From Cellvibrionaceae bacterium (GTDB taxonomy: Bacteria; Pseudomonadota; Gammaproteobacteria; Pseudomonadales; Cellvibrionaceae): DNA of 64,000 nt. The notes under the pieces were generated by a model. It did no database searches and was not told the DNA's origin. It was given only the letters and a program-made list of their open reading frames with translations. A program made the translations under genes and the position numbers. The stretch lies in NCBI GenBank assembly GCA_028281575.1, contig JANQJP010000015.1, positions 1 to 64,000 on the forward strand, in the 5' to 3' direction. This document shows, piece by piece, positions 8,293 through 17,759 of this stretch. Each line of letters opens with the position of its first letter. Positions within the stretch are counted from its first letter, which is position 1.

Positions 8293-9249
8293 ATGAACAG
8301 AGTAATAGCAGGCACGGCTTCAGCACTCGTATTGGTTTCGACATTGAGTCAGGCGGCAACCGTACAGCGCGTGAGCTTTGAGCATGGCGGACAGGTATTG
8401 AGCGCCAACTTGTACTTGCCCGAGAGTTATAAAGCAGGGCAGAAACTGCTGGGCGTCGTTGTAACGGGTTCGTGGACCTCGGTCAAAGAGCAAATGGCAG
8501 GACACTATGCAAGTGCGCTGGCGGATCAGGGCTATGCTGCGCTAGCGTTTGATTTTCGCGGTTGGGGAGAGTCCAAAGATGCATTGATGTACGTGGAAGA
8601 TCCCGCGCGCAAAACAGACGACATTATCGCTGCGGCTAACTTTCTAGCTAAGAAAAATGAAGTCGATTCAACAAAAATCGCCGGTTTGGGTGTTTGTGCC
8701 AGTGCCGGTTATATCGCCGATGCTGCGTTAGCTTCCGACACAATAAAATCTATCGCGCTGGTTGCGCCGTGGTTGCACGATGCTGAAATAGTAGATGCGG
8801 TTTACGGTGGCAGCGAGGGGGTGGATGCACTGATCAAGCTTAGCCGTGATGCCGAGCAAAAATATACGAGCACCGGTTTGGCGAGCATCGTCACCGCCGC
8901 GAGCGAAACCGACACAACAGCGGTTATGCAGGGCGCAACATATTATACCGATACGGATCGCGGATTAATCCCAGAGTATGACAACAAATTTAATTTAATG
9001 ACATGGGAACCCTGGTTGCGCTACGACGCGATTAAAACATCGAAGGCGTTGGAAAAAGCGACTTTAATTGTTCACTCCGATGCCGCTGCTATTCCGATGG
9101 GCGCGAAAAAATTCGCAGAAAATATGGGCGATAATGCTGAACAATTGTGGCTGGAAAATGTCACGCAGTTTGATTTTTATGACAACCCTGCATATGTCGG
9201 TGAAGCTGTGTCTGCCGTGACGCAACATTTTGCCAAGACATTGAAGTGA
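8293..9249 (+). CDS. Secreted alpha/beta hydrolase
   Basis: This 318-residue protein has a signal peptide ending LSQAA and an alpha/beta-hydrolase core. FDFRGWGES lies after strand 4. The nucleophile elbow is GVCASAGY, in which the nucleophile could be the Cys (as in YcjY/dienelactone-type enzymes with G-x-C) or the following Ser. The later part supplies an acid and a His, but I cannot assign them firmly. A strong ribosome site (AAGGAG) precedes the ATG. It is followed after 10 bases by the NTF2-like gene, which makes a two-gene operon behind the AraC regulator. The substrate is probably a small ester or lactone; this is not determinable here. Confidence 0.75.
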   Translation: MNRVIAGTASALVLVSTLSQAATVQRVSFEHGGQVLSANLYLPESYKAGQKLLGVVVTGSWTSVKEQMAGHYASALADQGYAALAFDFRGWGESKDALMYVEDPARKTDDIIAAANFLAKKNEVDSTKIAGLGVCASAGYIADAALASDTIKSIALVAPWLHDAEIVDAVYGGSEGVDALIKLSRDAEQKYTSTGLASIVTAASETDTTAVMQGATYYTDTDRGLIPEYDNKFNLMTWEPWLRYDAIKTSKALEKATLIVHSDAAAIPMGAKKFAENMGDNAEQLWLENVTQFDFYDNPAYVGEAVSAVTQHFAKTLK

Positions 9250-9259
9250 GGTAGAGGTA

Positions 9260-10201
9260 ATGAAACGATACATTAAATTAATGACGGGAGTGTTTATCGT
9301 GGCCTTGCTTCAAACGGCATATTTGCGTGCAGATACACATAATGAAGATAGTGTCAGAATCCAAACAATAGTTGAGAGTGTTGGTGTTTATGCAGACAAC
9401 GGAAACTTTGAGGCGTTGGAAAAGTTGTATGCCGATGAAATCGAACTCGACTATCGCTCATTAACGGGCGGTGAAATAGCGCTTAAAAGCCCTGGCGCTC
9501 TGATGAGCGAATGGGCGTCGGTGTTGCCTGGTTTCGATGTTACCCGACACGCGGTTTCGAATATAGCGGTCAAGGTGAAAGGTAATAATGCCGTTGCTAC
9601 TGCGCGAGTTGTCGCTGACCATTATGTCGATGAGTTATTTTGGCAGGTCGAGGGCAGTTATCGTTACGAGTTAAAAAAGCATGAAAATACCTGGTGGATT
9701 ACAACGCATGCATTTAACTTGGAAAACGAGAAAGGCACGCGCGATGTGTTTGGTCGCGCAATTGAGAATGCCAAACGAAGCCCGGTATCGTACCTCACTC
9801 GGCAAAAAACTGAGCAGGCTGTTCGTATTTTTTTAAGCGCACTTGAAGAAAAGGACATGCAGGCGTTTGCCGATGTTTGGGCGGATGATGCTGTACAGGA
9901 TATGCCCTATGCGCCACAGGGGTTTCCAGGTCGCGTGGAGGGTAAGCAGGCATTGCTGCGCCACTACGCCGACTGGCCAAAAAACAGCGGTGAAGCCGAC
10001 TTTACTTCTCAACTCGTATTCTACCCAATGCAAAATCCTGAGCTGGTATTTGTTGAGTTCAAAGGCGACGTTTTTATCGTTCCGACCGAGCGTCAATACC
10101 GTCAGTCTTACGGCGGGCTTTTTCACGTAAAAGACGGAAAAATAAAGTTTTTTAGGGAGTATTTTAACCCGGAGCCTTTTAAATACGCGTTTGGCTTGTA
10201 A
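9260..10201 (+). CDS. Secreted tandem SnoaL/NTF2-like domain protein
   Basis: This 313-residue protein starts with a hydrophobic signal sequence (FIVALLQTAYLRA). Two cone-shaped NTF2/SnoaL-like domains follow. The first, at about residues 30-155, starts VRIQTIVESVGVYADNGN and includes the aromatic-rich strand WQVEGSYRYEL. The second, at about 185-310, starts AVRIFLSALEEKDMQAF and ends with GKIKFFREYFNP. Such domains bind or isomerise small hydrophobic molecules. Fusion of two in one secreted protein is unusual. It is coupled with the hydrolase upstream, so the pair may act on the same compound in the periplasm. Confidence 0.7.
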   Translation: MKRYIKLMTGVFIVALLQTAYLRADTHNEDSVRIQTIVESVGVYADNGNFEALEKLYADEIELDYRSLTGGEIALKSPGALMSEWASVLPGFDVTRHAVSNIAVKVKGNNAVATARVVADHYVDELFWQVEGSYRYELKKHENTWWITTHAFNLENEKGTRDVFGRAIENAKRSPVSYLTRQKTEQAVRIFLSALEEKDMQAFADVWADDAVQDMPYAPQGFPGRVEGKQALLRHYADWPKNSGEADFTSQLVFYPMQNPELVFVEFKGDVFIVPTERQYRQSYGGLFHVKDGKIKFFREYFNPEPFKYAFGL

Positions 10202-10430
10202 TACATCAAACATACGCGTGGACAGTGACTAAAAGATCAGTGCCTCATTTCCATGAAGGGCTGGATCTCCTCACAATGTGCATATAGCTTTACCTTTCTG
10301 AAATATAGGCAGTAGTATACTGACCAACCGGCGAGGAGCGGTCTTTCATCGCTTGTTTAACGCATTCTAACTTATCGCTCCTTTTGCATTGTCGAGTTTT
10401 ATATAGAATCACGATACCTAAGGAGTGAAT

Positions 10431-11342
10431 ATGAAATATTTTACCATCGCCGCATGCAGTTTGGTCTTGCTTGCCTGTTCCGAAAAAGAAGCTGTCGAGG
10501 TGGATGTTATTGAATCTGCGCCGGCAGAAGTGTCTGTAGAAACTGAAGCCCCAGATAATCAAACCTTGCTCGGCAATGTGCTCGCTGCGCAGAGTGACGA
10601 GGCAAAAGCGCGATACGAATTTCGTCATCCACAGGAAACGCTCACTTTTTTTGGCGTTGAGCCCGGCATGAAAGTACTTGAGGTATTACCTGGAGAAGGC
10701 TGGTACTCCAAAATTCTCGCGAGCTATTTGGGCAGCGATGGTGCGCTTATTGGTGCTGATTACAGCCTGGATATGTGGCCCAATTTTTCATTTGTAAATG
10801 ATGAATTTATTGAAGGCCGTAAGCAGTGGCCAGCGAAATGGACGGCAAATGTAGAAACCTGGGGTGGCGGTGCCGGCGCAGATGCGCAAGCACATACGCT
10901 CGCAGATCTGCCTACAGAACTCGATGGTACTTTGGATACGGTTCTATTTATTCGCGCGCTGCATAATCTCTCACGTTTTGAAACAGAGGGGCAATACCTT
11001 ACGCAAGCGCTTGGCCGGGCAAATACCTTACTTAAAGAAGGTGGTTTTGTGGGCGTCGTTCAGCATCAGGCTTCTGAAGAAAAAGATGATGCCTGGGCGG
11101 ATGGTTCACGAGGCTATCTTAAGAAATCGTTTGTTGTGAATGCATTTGCTGCCGCCGGATTTGAACTGGTTGACGAAGCTGAATTTAACCAGAACCCAAA
11201 AGATGTACCCGGTGATGACGATATTGTCTGGCGCCTTCCGCCAACCTATTTTACCAGTGGTGATAACGAAGAAATGAAGCAGCAATACGCGGCGATAGGT
11301 GAATCCAATCGTATGACTTTGTTGTTCCGTAAAACAAATTAA
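10431..11342 (+). CDS. Lipoprotein SAM-dependent methyltransferase-like protein
   Basis: From the ATG at 10,431 (ribosome site AAGGAGTGA) this is a 303-residue protein with a lipobox (VLLACSEK), which places it in the envelope. The body is a class I methyltransferase fold of the COG4798 type. PGMKVLEVLPGEGWYS is motif I, GALIGADYS follows strand 2, and TLLKEGGFVGVVQHQ lies near strand 5. A methyltransferase exported beyond the cytoplasm would lack SAM, so the fold may have another use or the protein may face the cytoplasm. It stands alone and ends in a clear terminator. Confidence 0.75.
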   Translation: MKYFTIAACSLVLLACSEKEAVEVDVIESAPAEVSVETEAPDNQTLLGNVLAAQSDEAKARYEFRHPQETLTFFGVEPGMKVLEVLPGEGWYSKILASYLGSDGALIGADYSLDMWPNFSFVNDEFIEGRKQWPAKWTANVETWGGGAGADAQAHTLADLPTELDGTLDTVLFIRALHNLSRFETEGQYLTQALGRANTLLKEGGFVGVVQHQASEEKDDAWADGSRGYLKKSFVVNAFAAAGFELVDEAEFNQNPKDVPGDDDIVWRLPPTYFTSGDNEEMKQQYAAIGESNRMTLLFRKTN

Positions 11343-11347
11343 TCGTT

Positions 11348-11388
11348 TGCTCTCCGGCATTTTTAGCTTGGCTGGAGAGCATTTTTTC
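11348..11388 (+). terminator. Rho-independent terminator
   Basis: The stem tgctctcc / ggagagca encloses an 18-base loop region and is followed by six T. It lies 6 bases after the methyltransferase stop codon. Confidence 0.75.
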
Positions 11389-11637
11389 TGTTTTGCTTAG
11401 TAAAGTCACTTGACCGTGAGTTTTGCTTTTTCAATGTATGCGTAAAAAGCAAAAAAGGCAGTTTCTTGTGCCAAAAAAACAATAGTAGTACCGGTAAAGA
11501 AAAAATTATTTTTTCCTATCAAAATATTCAGCAGGCAAATTGCTTTCCCAGATATAGTGTCCTATATATTATTATCGGGTTTTACCGCCATCCTCTTCCG
11601 AATGGCGCCGTCGCATGGGTCGTAGAATATTTTGCTA

Positions 11638-13947
11638 ATGATAAAACGTCACCTGCCATTTAATTTTATATATGCCCTTCTGTTTACCGCACCGATATAC
11701 GCAAATGAAACCGGTAACACCCAACGTGGTTCCAACGATCTATTGGAAACCGATGACGAGGAGTTATTGGTAACTGCACGAAAGCGAGAGGAGTCTTTGC
11801 TTGAAGTACCTATCTCGGTTGTTGTGTTCAATGAAGAAGCGCTGAACAAGCCTACCGTGGTCAATTTGGAAAGCCTTGACGGTTTAACGCCAAACATGGA
11901 GTTTGGCTCGTCTCCTCCTGTATCAGGTACCACTAACGCAGCCACTGTTTTTATAAGAGGCATTGGGCAAAACGACTTTCTTGCAACGAATGACCCAGGT
12001 GTGGGCATTTACTTAGACGGTGTTTATATCGCTCGTTCCGTGGGGGCAGTGCTCAGACTGGATGACATCGAACGTGTGGAAGTGCTGCGTGGTCCACAAG
12101 GCACACTGTTCGGGAAGAATTCTATCGGAGGCGCCATTCAGGTGATTTCCCGTAAGCCCAGCGATACGTTTCAATCGCGCTTGGGTGTGACGCTCGGGGA
12201 GTTTAATCGGCGCGATACTTCAGCGAGTTTTGAGGGACCAATTACCGAAAATTTAAGTGGTCGGTTGTCTTTATTGGAAGAAAATCGCGATGGCTATGTT
12301 GAACGTCCTTTAGCTGATGAGTATCTGGGAGACGTGAATTCCCAAGCCGCGAAAGGAGTATTGCACTGGGAGCTATCTGGGTCATCTGAGCTAATGTTGT
12401 CTGTTGATCATACACGCCAGCGTCAGAATGGGGCGCCCGAGATCGCTGTCGAAATTGCTGAATCTCGCGATGCGGCAACTTTGCTAGGAATCCTTCCGGG
12501 CCAGTGGACTTCTTACGAGACATTCAATGTTTTAATCGCTCCGCAATTTCAATCTCAATGGGATTCGCGCTGGGTACCTACCGATAATCGTTTTTTAAAT
12601 TATGGCACTGGTGAGGTACGAGATGATATAGATGTGACTGGCGTAGCGCTGACAGGGCGTTTTGATTTGACGCCATCTCTAAGTCTGACTTCTGTTACAG
12701 GCTATCGAACAATGGAGGGTGTTTACGCACGTGACGCAGATGCTTCTCCGTTAAATTACGGTCAGCTTAAGACAGAAGATGAGCAGTCGCAGTACAGTCA
12801 GGAATTGCGTTTGAACGGTCGAGTTGGTGACTCTTTGTCTTGGACAACTGGTATTTTTTACTTCAAAGAAGATATCGATAACCGCCAAGATGTCATCATT
12901 ATGCAGGGGCTTTTTGAGGCGACAGCTGGCACTGCCGACGCTACCTTTGACGTAACCAATATTCTGGAGGTTAATAGTAGTGCCTTATTCGGGCAGGCTT
13001 CCTGGGATATTGATAACCGTTGGTCAGTGACAGGAGGTCTGAGGTTCACTAGGGAAGAAAAAGATTTTTTTGTTGATATTGCTGCCGTAAATATTGCCGC
13101 TCAAGTCATTGGCCCTGTCCAACGTCCGCAAGACGCATGGACAAATCTGCTACCGATGCTGAGCGTGGATTATAGATTTAGTGATGCTAGCCTCGCTTAT
13201 ATAAGTTATAGCGAGGGATTTAAAAGCGGAGGGTACAACGGCCGTTTGGTGAATCCTCCTGCCGATCCGGTTACTGGAGAACCGACCATCGATACTTTTG
13301 ACCCTGAAGAGGCAGAATCTTTTGAGCTTGGTTTTAAACAGAATTTTAAAAATATTTTTTTGCAAAGCAGTGTATTTGAAACGAATTACACCAATTTGCA
13401 GGTTTCAGTATTTTCCCAAGGCGCAAATAATCCAATCACTGTTACCATTGACAATGCCGCGAAGGCCCAAATTCGGGGAGCCGAATTAGAAGTCCAGGCC
13501 GATATTGATGAACGTTTGATAATTAATTTTGGCGCTGGGTATCTTGATGCAAAGTATCAGGAACTGGAAATAAATACCTTACTTAACCTCGACGCTAAAC
13601 TGCAAAAAATTCCTAAATGGAATTTTTATCTTGGTGCAGAACAAAAGGTTAATCTTGGGCGGCATGGCGATCTCCGTTTAGGTTTAGACGCTAGCTACAA
13701 GAGTAAAACATATAACGATCCGCTCAATACGGAGTCAGTCTCTCAGGATGGTTTTGCACTTTATAATGCTTTTGTTACTTGGGAGGCCGATTCTACTGGG
13801 TGGGTGCTTTCCTTCTTTGGTAACAACCTTTCTGATGAGGAGTACTTTTTGAGCGGAGTTTCTGACCTGGGTTCTTTTGGTGCTTCTGGAGCTACTTTAT
13901 CGAGAGGTCGTGAATTTGGCTTCGAGCTTCAATATACGTTCAAATAG
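11638..13947 (+). CDS. TonB-dependent outer-membrane receptor
   Basis: This 769-residue receptor takes up a large or scarce ligand using TonB energy. A short signal peptide ends YAN. Then come a TonB-box-like segment with the plug start (LLVTARKREESLLEVP), the plug core (RGPQGTLFGKNSIGGAI) and a barrel with an aromatic C-terminus (ELQYTFK). The ATG at 11,638 is preferred to the TTG six bases upstream. The plug style is that of the Caulobacter/Cellvibrio receptors for sugars, siderophores or vitamins, so the ligand is not predictable. A solute-binding protein gene follows after 13 bases on the same strand. Confidence 0.9.
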   Translation: MIKRHLPFNFIYALLFTAPIYANETGNTQRGSNDLLETDDEELLVTARKREESLLEVPISVVVFNEEALNKPTVVNLESLDGLTPNMEFGSSPPVSGTTNAATVFIRGIGQNDFLATNDPGVGIYLDGVYIARSVGAVLRLDDIERVEVLRGPQGTLFGKNSIGGAIQVISRKPSDTFQSRLGVTLGEFNRRDTSASFEGPITENLSGRLSLLEENRDGYVERPLADEYLGDVNSQAAKGVLHWELSGSSELMLSVDHTRQRQNGAPEIAVEIAESRDAATLLGILPGQWTSYETFNVLIAPQFQSQWDSRWVPTDNRFLNYGTGEVRDDIDVTGVALTGRFDLTPSLSLTSVTGYRTMEGVYARDADASPLNYGQLKTEDEQSQYSQELRLNGRVGDSLSWTTGIFYFKEDIDNRQDVIIMQGLFEATAGTADATFDVTNILEVNSSALFGQASWDIDNRWSVTGGLRFTREEKDFFVDIAAVNIAAQVIGPVQRPQDAWTNLLPMLSVDYRFSDASLAYISYSEGFKSGGYNGRLVNPPADPVTGEPTIDTFDPEEAESFELGFKQNFKNIFLQSSVFETNYTNLQVSVFSQGANNPITVTIDNAAKAQIRGAELEVQADIDERLIINFGAGYLDAKYQELEINTLLNLDAKLQKIPKWNFYLGAEQKVNLGRHGDLRLGLDASYKSKTYNDPLNTESVSQDGFALYNAFVTWEADSTGWVLSFFGNNLSDEEYFLSGVSDLGSFGASGATLSRGREFGFELQYTFK

Positions 13948-13960
13948 AGTACGGTTGTAT

Positions 13961-14725
13961 ATGAATATTTTTTTTGTGGTCGTTGTCTTTTTTTTGGGAG
14001 CTTTATTTTTAAATAGTCTAAATGCGCAAGAGTCTAATGGACAATCGACCGTGATACTGTCCGGAGTTTCTCTTGAATTGAGACTCCAGGAGGGAGGAAA
14101 AACTCAATACAATGAGCTGCTCCACGAGATGCGAAAGGCCGGCCTTAAATTTGATTTATCGATTGCACCGTTGAGTCGAATAATTCGTGATGCTGGCGAT
14201 CACAAAGGCTGCTTTTTTCCAACGTCCATAGCAGGACTTAAATATACTGCTCCCCAGCACAAGGAATTTTCCCTAATTGAATCAGAACCAGTCGACTATA
14301 TTAGTCTGCGGGTATTTACTCGTTCAGACGAGGAAAAAGTAACCTCGGTTAGTGAGTTGTCGGGGAAAAAGGTTGCGCTTTGGCTCGGTTACGATCCAGA
14401 TACTTTTCTAAAGGGGGTCGATGCAATTGTTGAGGAAACACCTACTGAAAAAGTACGAGTTAAAATGCTAGCTGCCGGAAGAATTGATGCCGTGATAGGT
14501 TTTACGCCTGATGTAATGCTTGCAGCAGAACGGCTCAATTTGCCTATTCCTCACTACGACGAGAGCCTCGCGTTGTTTCGTGACGTAAATGCATCAGCAG
14601 TATGTCACGATACCGAGAAAAATCATGCTTTTATTAAAAGGTTTAATGACATTTTGGCGCACTTTAAAGAAAGTGGAAAACTTCGCAAAATCTTAGGGTC
14701 TCACGCGAAAATAGATTTAGATTAA
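13961..14725 (+). CDS. Periplasmic solute-binding protein (SBP_bac_3-like)
   Basis: This 254-residue protein has a signal peptide (FFLGALFLNSLNAQ) and a type II periplasmic binding fold. Features are APLSRIIRD in lobe 1, SELSGKKVALWLGYDPDTF at the lobe crossover and GRIDAVIGF in lobe 2. The frame opens earlier, but the ATG at 13,961 gives the signal peptide and lies 13 bases after the receptor stop. No ABC permease is nearby. It may be a stand-alone sensor-type binding protein working with the receptor. A related protein is encoded at 40,352-41,005. Confidence 0.75.
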   Translation: MNIFFVVVVFFLGALFLNSLNAQESNGQSTVILSGVSLELRLQEGGKTQYNELLHEMRKAGLKFDLSIAPLSRIIRDAGDHKGCFFPTSIAGLKYTAPQHKEFSLIESEPVDYISLRVFTRSDEEKVTSVSELSGKKVALWLGYDPDTFLKGVDAIVEETPTEKVRVKMLAAGRIDAVIGFTPDVMLAAERLNLPIPHYDESLALFRDVNASAVCHDTEKNHAFIKRFNDILAHFKESGKLRKILGSHAKIDLD

Positions 14726-14855
14726 TTTTTAGTCTGTTAATTATATTCGAATTACCCGGGTTTTAGGAGGCAGTTTTATCCTACTGTGCAGGGGATATAC
14801 TGGCCTGCATCGGAGTATAAAAAAGCTTCTAAGTAGATGTGAAATTCACAAGAGC

Positions 14856-15806
14856 TTAATACTTCCAGAGAATGGCAATATGATGGCCACCAGCGGAAGG
14901 TGCGAAGAACAGTATCGTGTCTCCTCTCACTATATCTCCTTTACTCACCCAGTGGTTAAGTGATACTGGAATATTAGCTGCGATCATATTTGCGCATGTA
15001 TCGAGAGTGTGGCGTATTTTTTCCGATGGAATTTGAAGTTTTTCAGCCCACATGTGCATCATTTTTAGACCAGATTGGTGAGTCAAAAATTTATCTATTT
15101 TAATATCGCTATTTCGATCTAGTAGGCTTTTCGCAATAGAAACAGGAAACATTATGAGGTCTTTTGTAGCGGATATACTTTCCGGTGGAGAAATTCTGAA
15201 AAATTCTTTTTTACCAGTGATGATAGGGTTACTAATCACCATTGATTCAAATACTTCGGGTGTAGTATTGTTTGCTTGATTAATATCAATGAATGAATCG
15301 CCTTCGGCGTCGACAATTATTGCTCCAGCGCCATCACCAGCAAAAGCATAACCTTCTGACGTCTTGTCTAAGCCAGTATTTACCCAGTTGGCTGAGCTTA
15401 CAATAAGAATTTTTTTGTTTTTTCCTGTTTTAATTAGTGAGTCAGCAAGATTTATTGCGGATAGGAATGAAGAACAACCTGTGTTAATAGGAAGTACAGA
15501 TGCAGACCAAGCACCTATTCGGTGTTGGATGAGGTTCAGATCATCTCCGTACACATGTTCGCTTGGTTGAATGATCCCTATAATTAAGTCAATATCCCCG
15601 GCTGTATATTGGCTTTTTTCAAGCGCATCTTGTGCAGCGTAAACCGCCATTTCCAATCCAGATTCTTCCGGCGAAGCGTGTCTACGCTCTTTAAACCCGG
15701 TAAAAAACTCGTTAATTGATTCGAATAAAGACGTGCCTTTTGCGAAATAATCGTTGGGAACGACAGTTTTAGGCAAATAGCTGCCTGTCGCCTCGATGCG
15801 TGACAT
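14856..15806 (-). CDS. 3-oxoacyl-ACP synthase III-like ketosynthase
   Basis: This 316-residue thiolase-fold enzyme has a complete KAS III triad: Cys111 (INTGCSSF), His243 (FLTHQSG) and Asn273 (CANMIAANIP). These lie almost at the E. coli FabH positions 112/244/274. The start at 15,806 follows a GAGG site; the frame opens a little earlier. It would join an acyl-CoA starter to a malonyl or other acyl carrier, or transfer an acyl group. It lies 54 bases downstream of a ThDP enzyme on the same strand, away from any fatty-acid synthesis gene, so it is likely a specialised enzyme and not housekeeping FabH. The KAS III plus ThDP pairing recalls acyloin-type pathways such as xenocyloin, by analogy only. 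Confidence 0.85.
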   Translation of the reverse strand: MSRIEATGSYLPKTVVPNDYFAKGTSLFESINEFFTGFKERRHASPEESGLEMAVYAAQDALEKSQYTAGDIDLIIGIIQPSEHVYGDDLNLIQHRIGAWSASVLPINTGCSSFLSAINLADSLIKTGKNKKILIVSSANWVNTGLDKTSEGYAFAGDGAGAIIVDAEGDSFIDINQANNTTPEVFESMVISNPIITGKKEFFRISPPESISATKDLIMFPVSIAKSLLDRNSDIKIDKFLTHQSGLKMMHMWAEKLQIPSEKIRHTLDTCANMIAANIPVSLNHWVSKGDIVRGDTILFFAPSAGGHHIAILWKY

Positions 15807-15860
15807 AGTGACCTCATTAATTAAAAACAATAAAAAGTGTGGTTATCGATTTACCAAGTG

Positions 15861-17759
15861 CTATCCACCTGGTGTTGCAGAGCCGTTGACTGCTAGGCCT
15901 TGGATTCGATCCCCCATCGGAGGTACCTCGTCTCGGTCGATACGTACATCGATTAATGTAGGGCCACCTCGTGAGAAAAGCTCGAGCATGTCTATCACGT
16001 CCAGCTCCTGGGGAGAATCCACGACGATGCCGTCGATTCCCATGGCCTCTGCCATTGCAGCGTAGTTGACTTCATTTAGCTCCCAGCCAATGGTCTCTTG
16101 ACGGCCGAGCCGTTGTCCATGCATGACCATACCTAGCGCAGCATCGTTTAATACAACAAATACCACAGGTAAGTTTTGTTGAGCTGCTACCGTGATTTCT
16201 TGAGCGCTCATCAAGTAGGAGCCGTCTCCGACTAAACAAAGTGTCGGCGCTTTATGGCCAATAGCACTGCCAATCGCTGCGCCAATCGCCCAGGCCATCG
16301 AACCATAACCCATTGCAACACGATAGTAACCTTCGCTATTCGCCGTGGCTAAATAGTGCGTCGCCCATGACCAGGCATTTCCGGCATCTACAAAAATACG
16401 TGTTTCCTGAGGTAGGTTTCGCGTGAGGTAATACATAAGTCTTTGTGGTTTTATCGGGCACGCGTTACTTTGACATTTATCGGCTTCCTGCAATGTTACG
16501 TGGCTGCCCATAAAGTTGCGGGGCATTTCCGAGCTGATCTTGCTCCATCGACGGCCCCATTTACGAACAACGTTTACGTTTTCATTTAACTGGGAGAAAA
16601 TCGCCTGAAGATTGCCAAACACGTGTAAGTTTGCCATGGGTGAGCGGGTAAAATGCTCGACCGATGCATCGATATGCACGAGTTTTGTATTTAATAGATC
16701 GTCATTCCAGCCACTGGTGCCAAGCTCGCCAAGCGCCGCTCCTACGGCGAGAATCAAATCCACTTTTTCGTTGCGAAATAATTCTTTTGCACTGTCGTGC
16801 CCGGCAAAGCCGTATACGCCGCGATATTGAGGGTGTGTTTCGTCAACCCAGGCTTTGCCCATTGGGCCCGTTACAAAAGCGGCATCGGTAAGTTCGATAA
16901 ATTTCATGATTTCTTTACTGGCTTTACCGGCGCCGTCGCCTATGTACATCGCAATTGTGTCGACGCGGCCGAGCTTTTCACACAGGCGATTGATGGCAAC
17001 GTCGTCTGATACGTAGAAATCGTGAACGAGAAGGTCTGAATGAATGTGCGGCTTAATTTGTGCCGGTGCGCGCAATATGTCTGAGGGCACACTAATGTGA
17101 ACGGGGCCGTTGGGCAGGCGATGTGCCGTCATGATCGCTGATACGAGCTTACTTTCGAATTGCTCGTGGTGAGAAATCAATGTGTTAAAGCGTGTGCAGT
17201 GGCGAAATAGACCAATGGTATCGATTGCCGTGCAACTCGATTCCTGCAGTGCCCGTTTGCCAAATTTGGGCAGGGGTGTCTGCGCGGTAATTGCCAGAAT
17301 GGGGATTTCGTCGGCCAGCGCCGAACTAATGCCGGTGATTAAGTTTGTGGCGCCGGGACCGGTAGTCGCGCAGACGACGCCCATCTTGCCTGTTTCTCTG
17401 TAATAGCCGTCAGCCATAAAAGCCGCACCGCATTCATGGCGAGCGACGACCAGGCGCGGTCCTCCCTTGCGTTCTGAGCGGGCGAGAGCGTTAAAAAGTG
17501 GTTCGATTGCGCCACCAGGAACACCAAATACGACATCTATCCCTAATTGTTTTAAATACTCGACAATCATGTCGGCGTAAGTAGCATCTTCTATCTCTGG
17601 ACGGTTGACTGTCGAAAGATGGGAGCACATATCCGAAACCACACCATTATCTTGCTTCGCTGTCTTTAACATCGTATGCACAATCTCAAATGGGCTGTCA
17701 CGTGGGTTGCAGTACTTCGGCGAGGCGGAAATATAGACTAATGTGGAATTAAATGTCAC
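15861..17759 (-). CDS. ThDP-dependent enzyme of the acetolactate synthase family
   Basis: This 632-residue enzyme has the three-domain layout of acetohydroxyacid synthase-like carboligases. The pyrimidine-binding domain starts at about residue 60 (VVFGVPGGAIEP) with the activating Glu in ARHECGAAFMADGY. A central domain follows, then a C-terminal ThDP/Mg domain with GDGSYLMSAQE and, 27 residues on, NDAALGMVMHGQ. The N-terminus is about 45 residues longer than usual; starts at residues 30 or 44 are possible. No small regulatory subunit lies nearby, which argues against branched-chain amino-acid synthesis. Together with the KAS III gene 54 bases downstream it suggests formation of an acyloin or diketone that is then acylated (inference). 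Confidence 0.85.
   Translation of the reverse strand: MTFNSTLVYISASPKYCNPRDSPFEIVHTMLKTAKQDNGVVSDMCSHLSTVNRPEIEDATYADMIVEYLKQLGIDVVFGVPGGAIEPLFNALARSERKGGPRLVVARHECGAAFMADGYYRETGKMGVVCATTGPGATNLITGISSALADEIPILAITAQTPLPKFGKRALQESSCTAIDTIGLFRHCTRFNTLISHHEQFESKLVSAIMTAHRLPNGPVHISVPSDILRAPAQIKPHIHSDLLVHDFYVSDDVAINRLCEKLGRVDTIAMYIGDGAGKASKEIMKFIELTDAAFVTGPMGKAWVDETHPQYRGVYGFAGHDSAKELFRNEKVDLILAVGAALGELGTSGWNDDLLNTKLVHIDASVEHFTRSPMANLHVFGNLQAIFSQLNENVNVVRKWGRRWSKISSEMPRNFMGSHVTLQEADKCQSNACPIKPQRLMYYLTRNLPQETRIFVDAGNAWSWATHYLATANSEGYYRVAMGYGSMAWAIGAAIGSAIGHKAPTLCLVGDGSYLMSAQEITVAAQQNLPVVFVVLNDAALGMVMHGQRLGRQETIGWELNEVNYAAMAEAMGIDGIVVDSPQELDVIDMLELFSRGGPTLIDVRIDRDEVPPMGDRIQGLAVNGSATPGG

Noticed and set aside
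11466-11663. A 65-codon plus-strand frame before the TonB receptor
   Set aside because: It overlaps the receptor start in another frame and has no ribosome site or recognisable composition.
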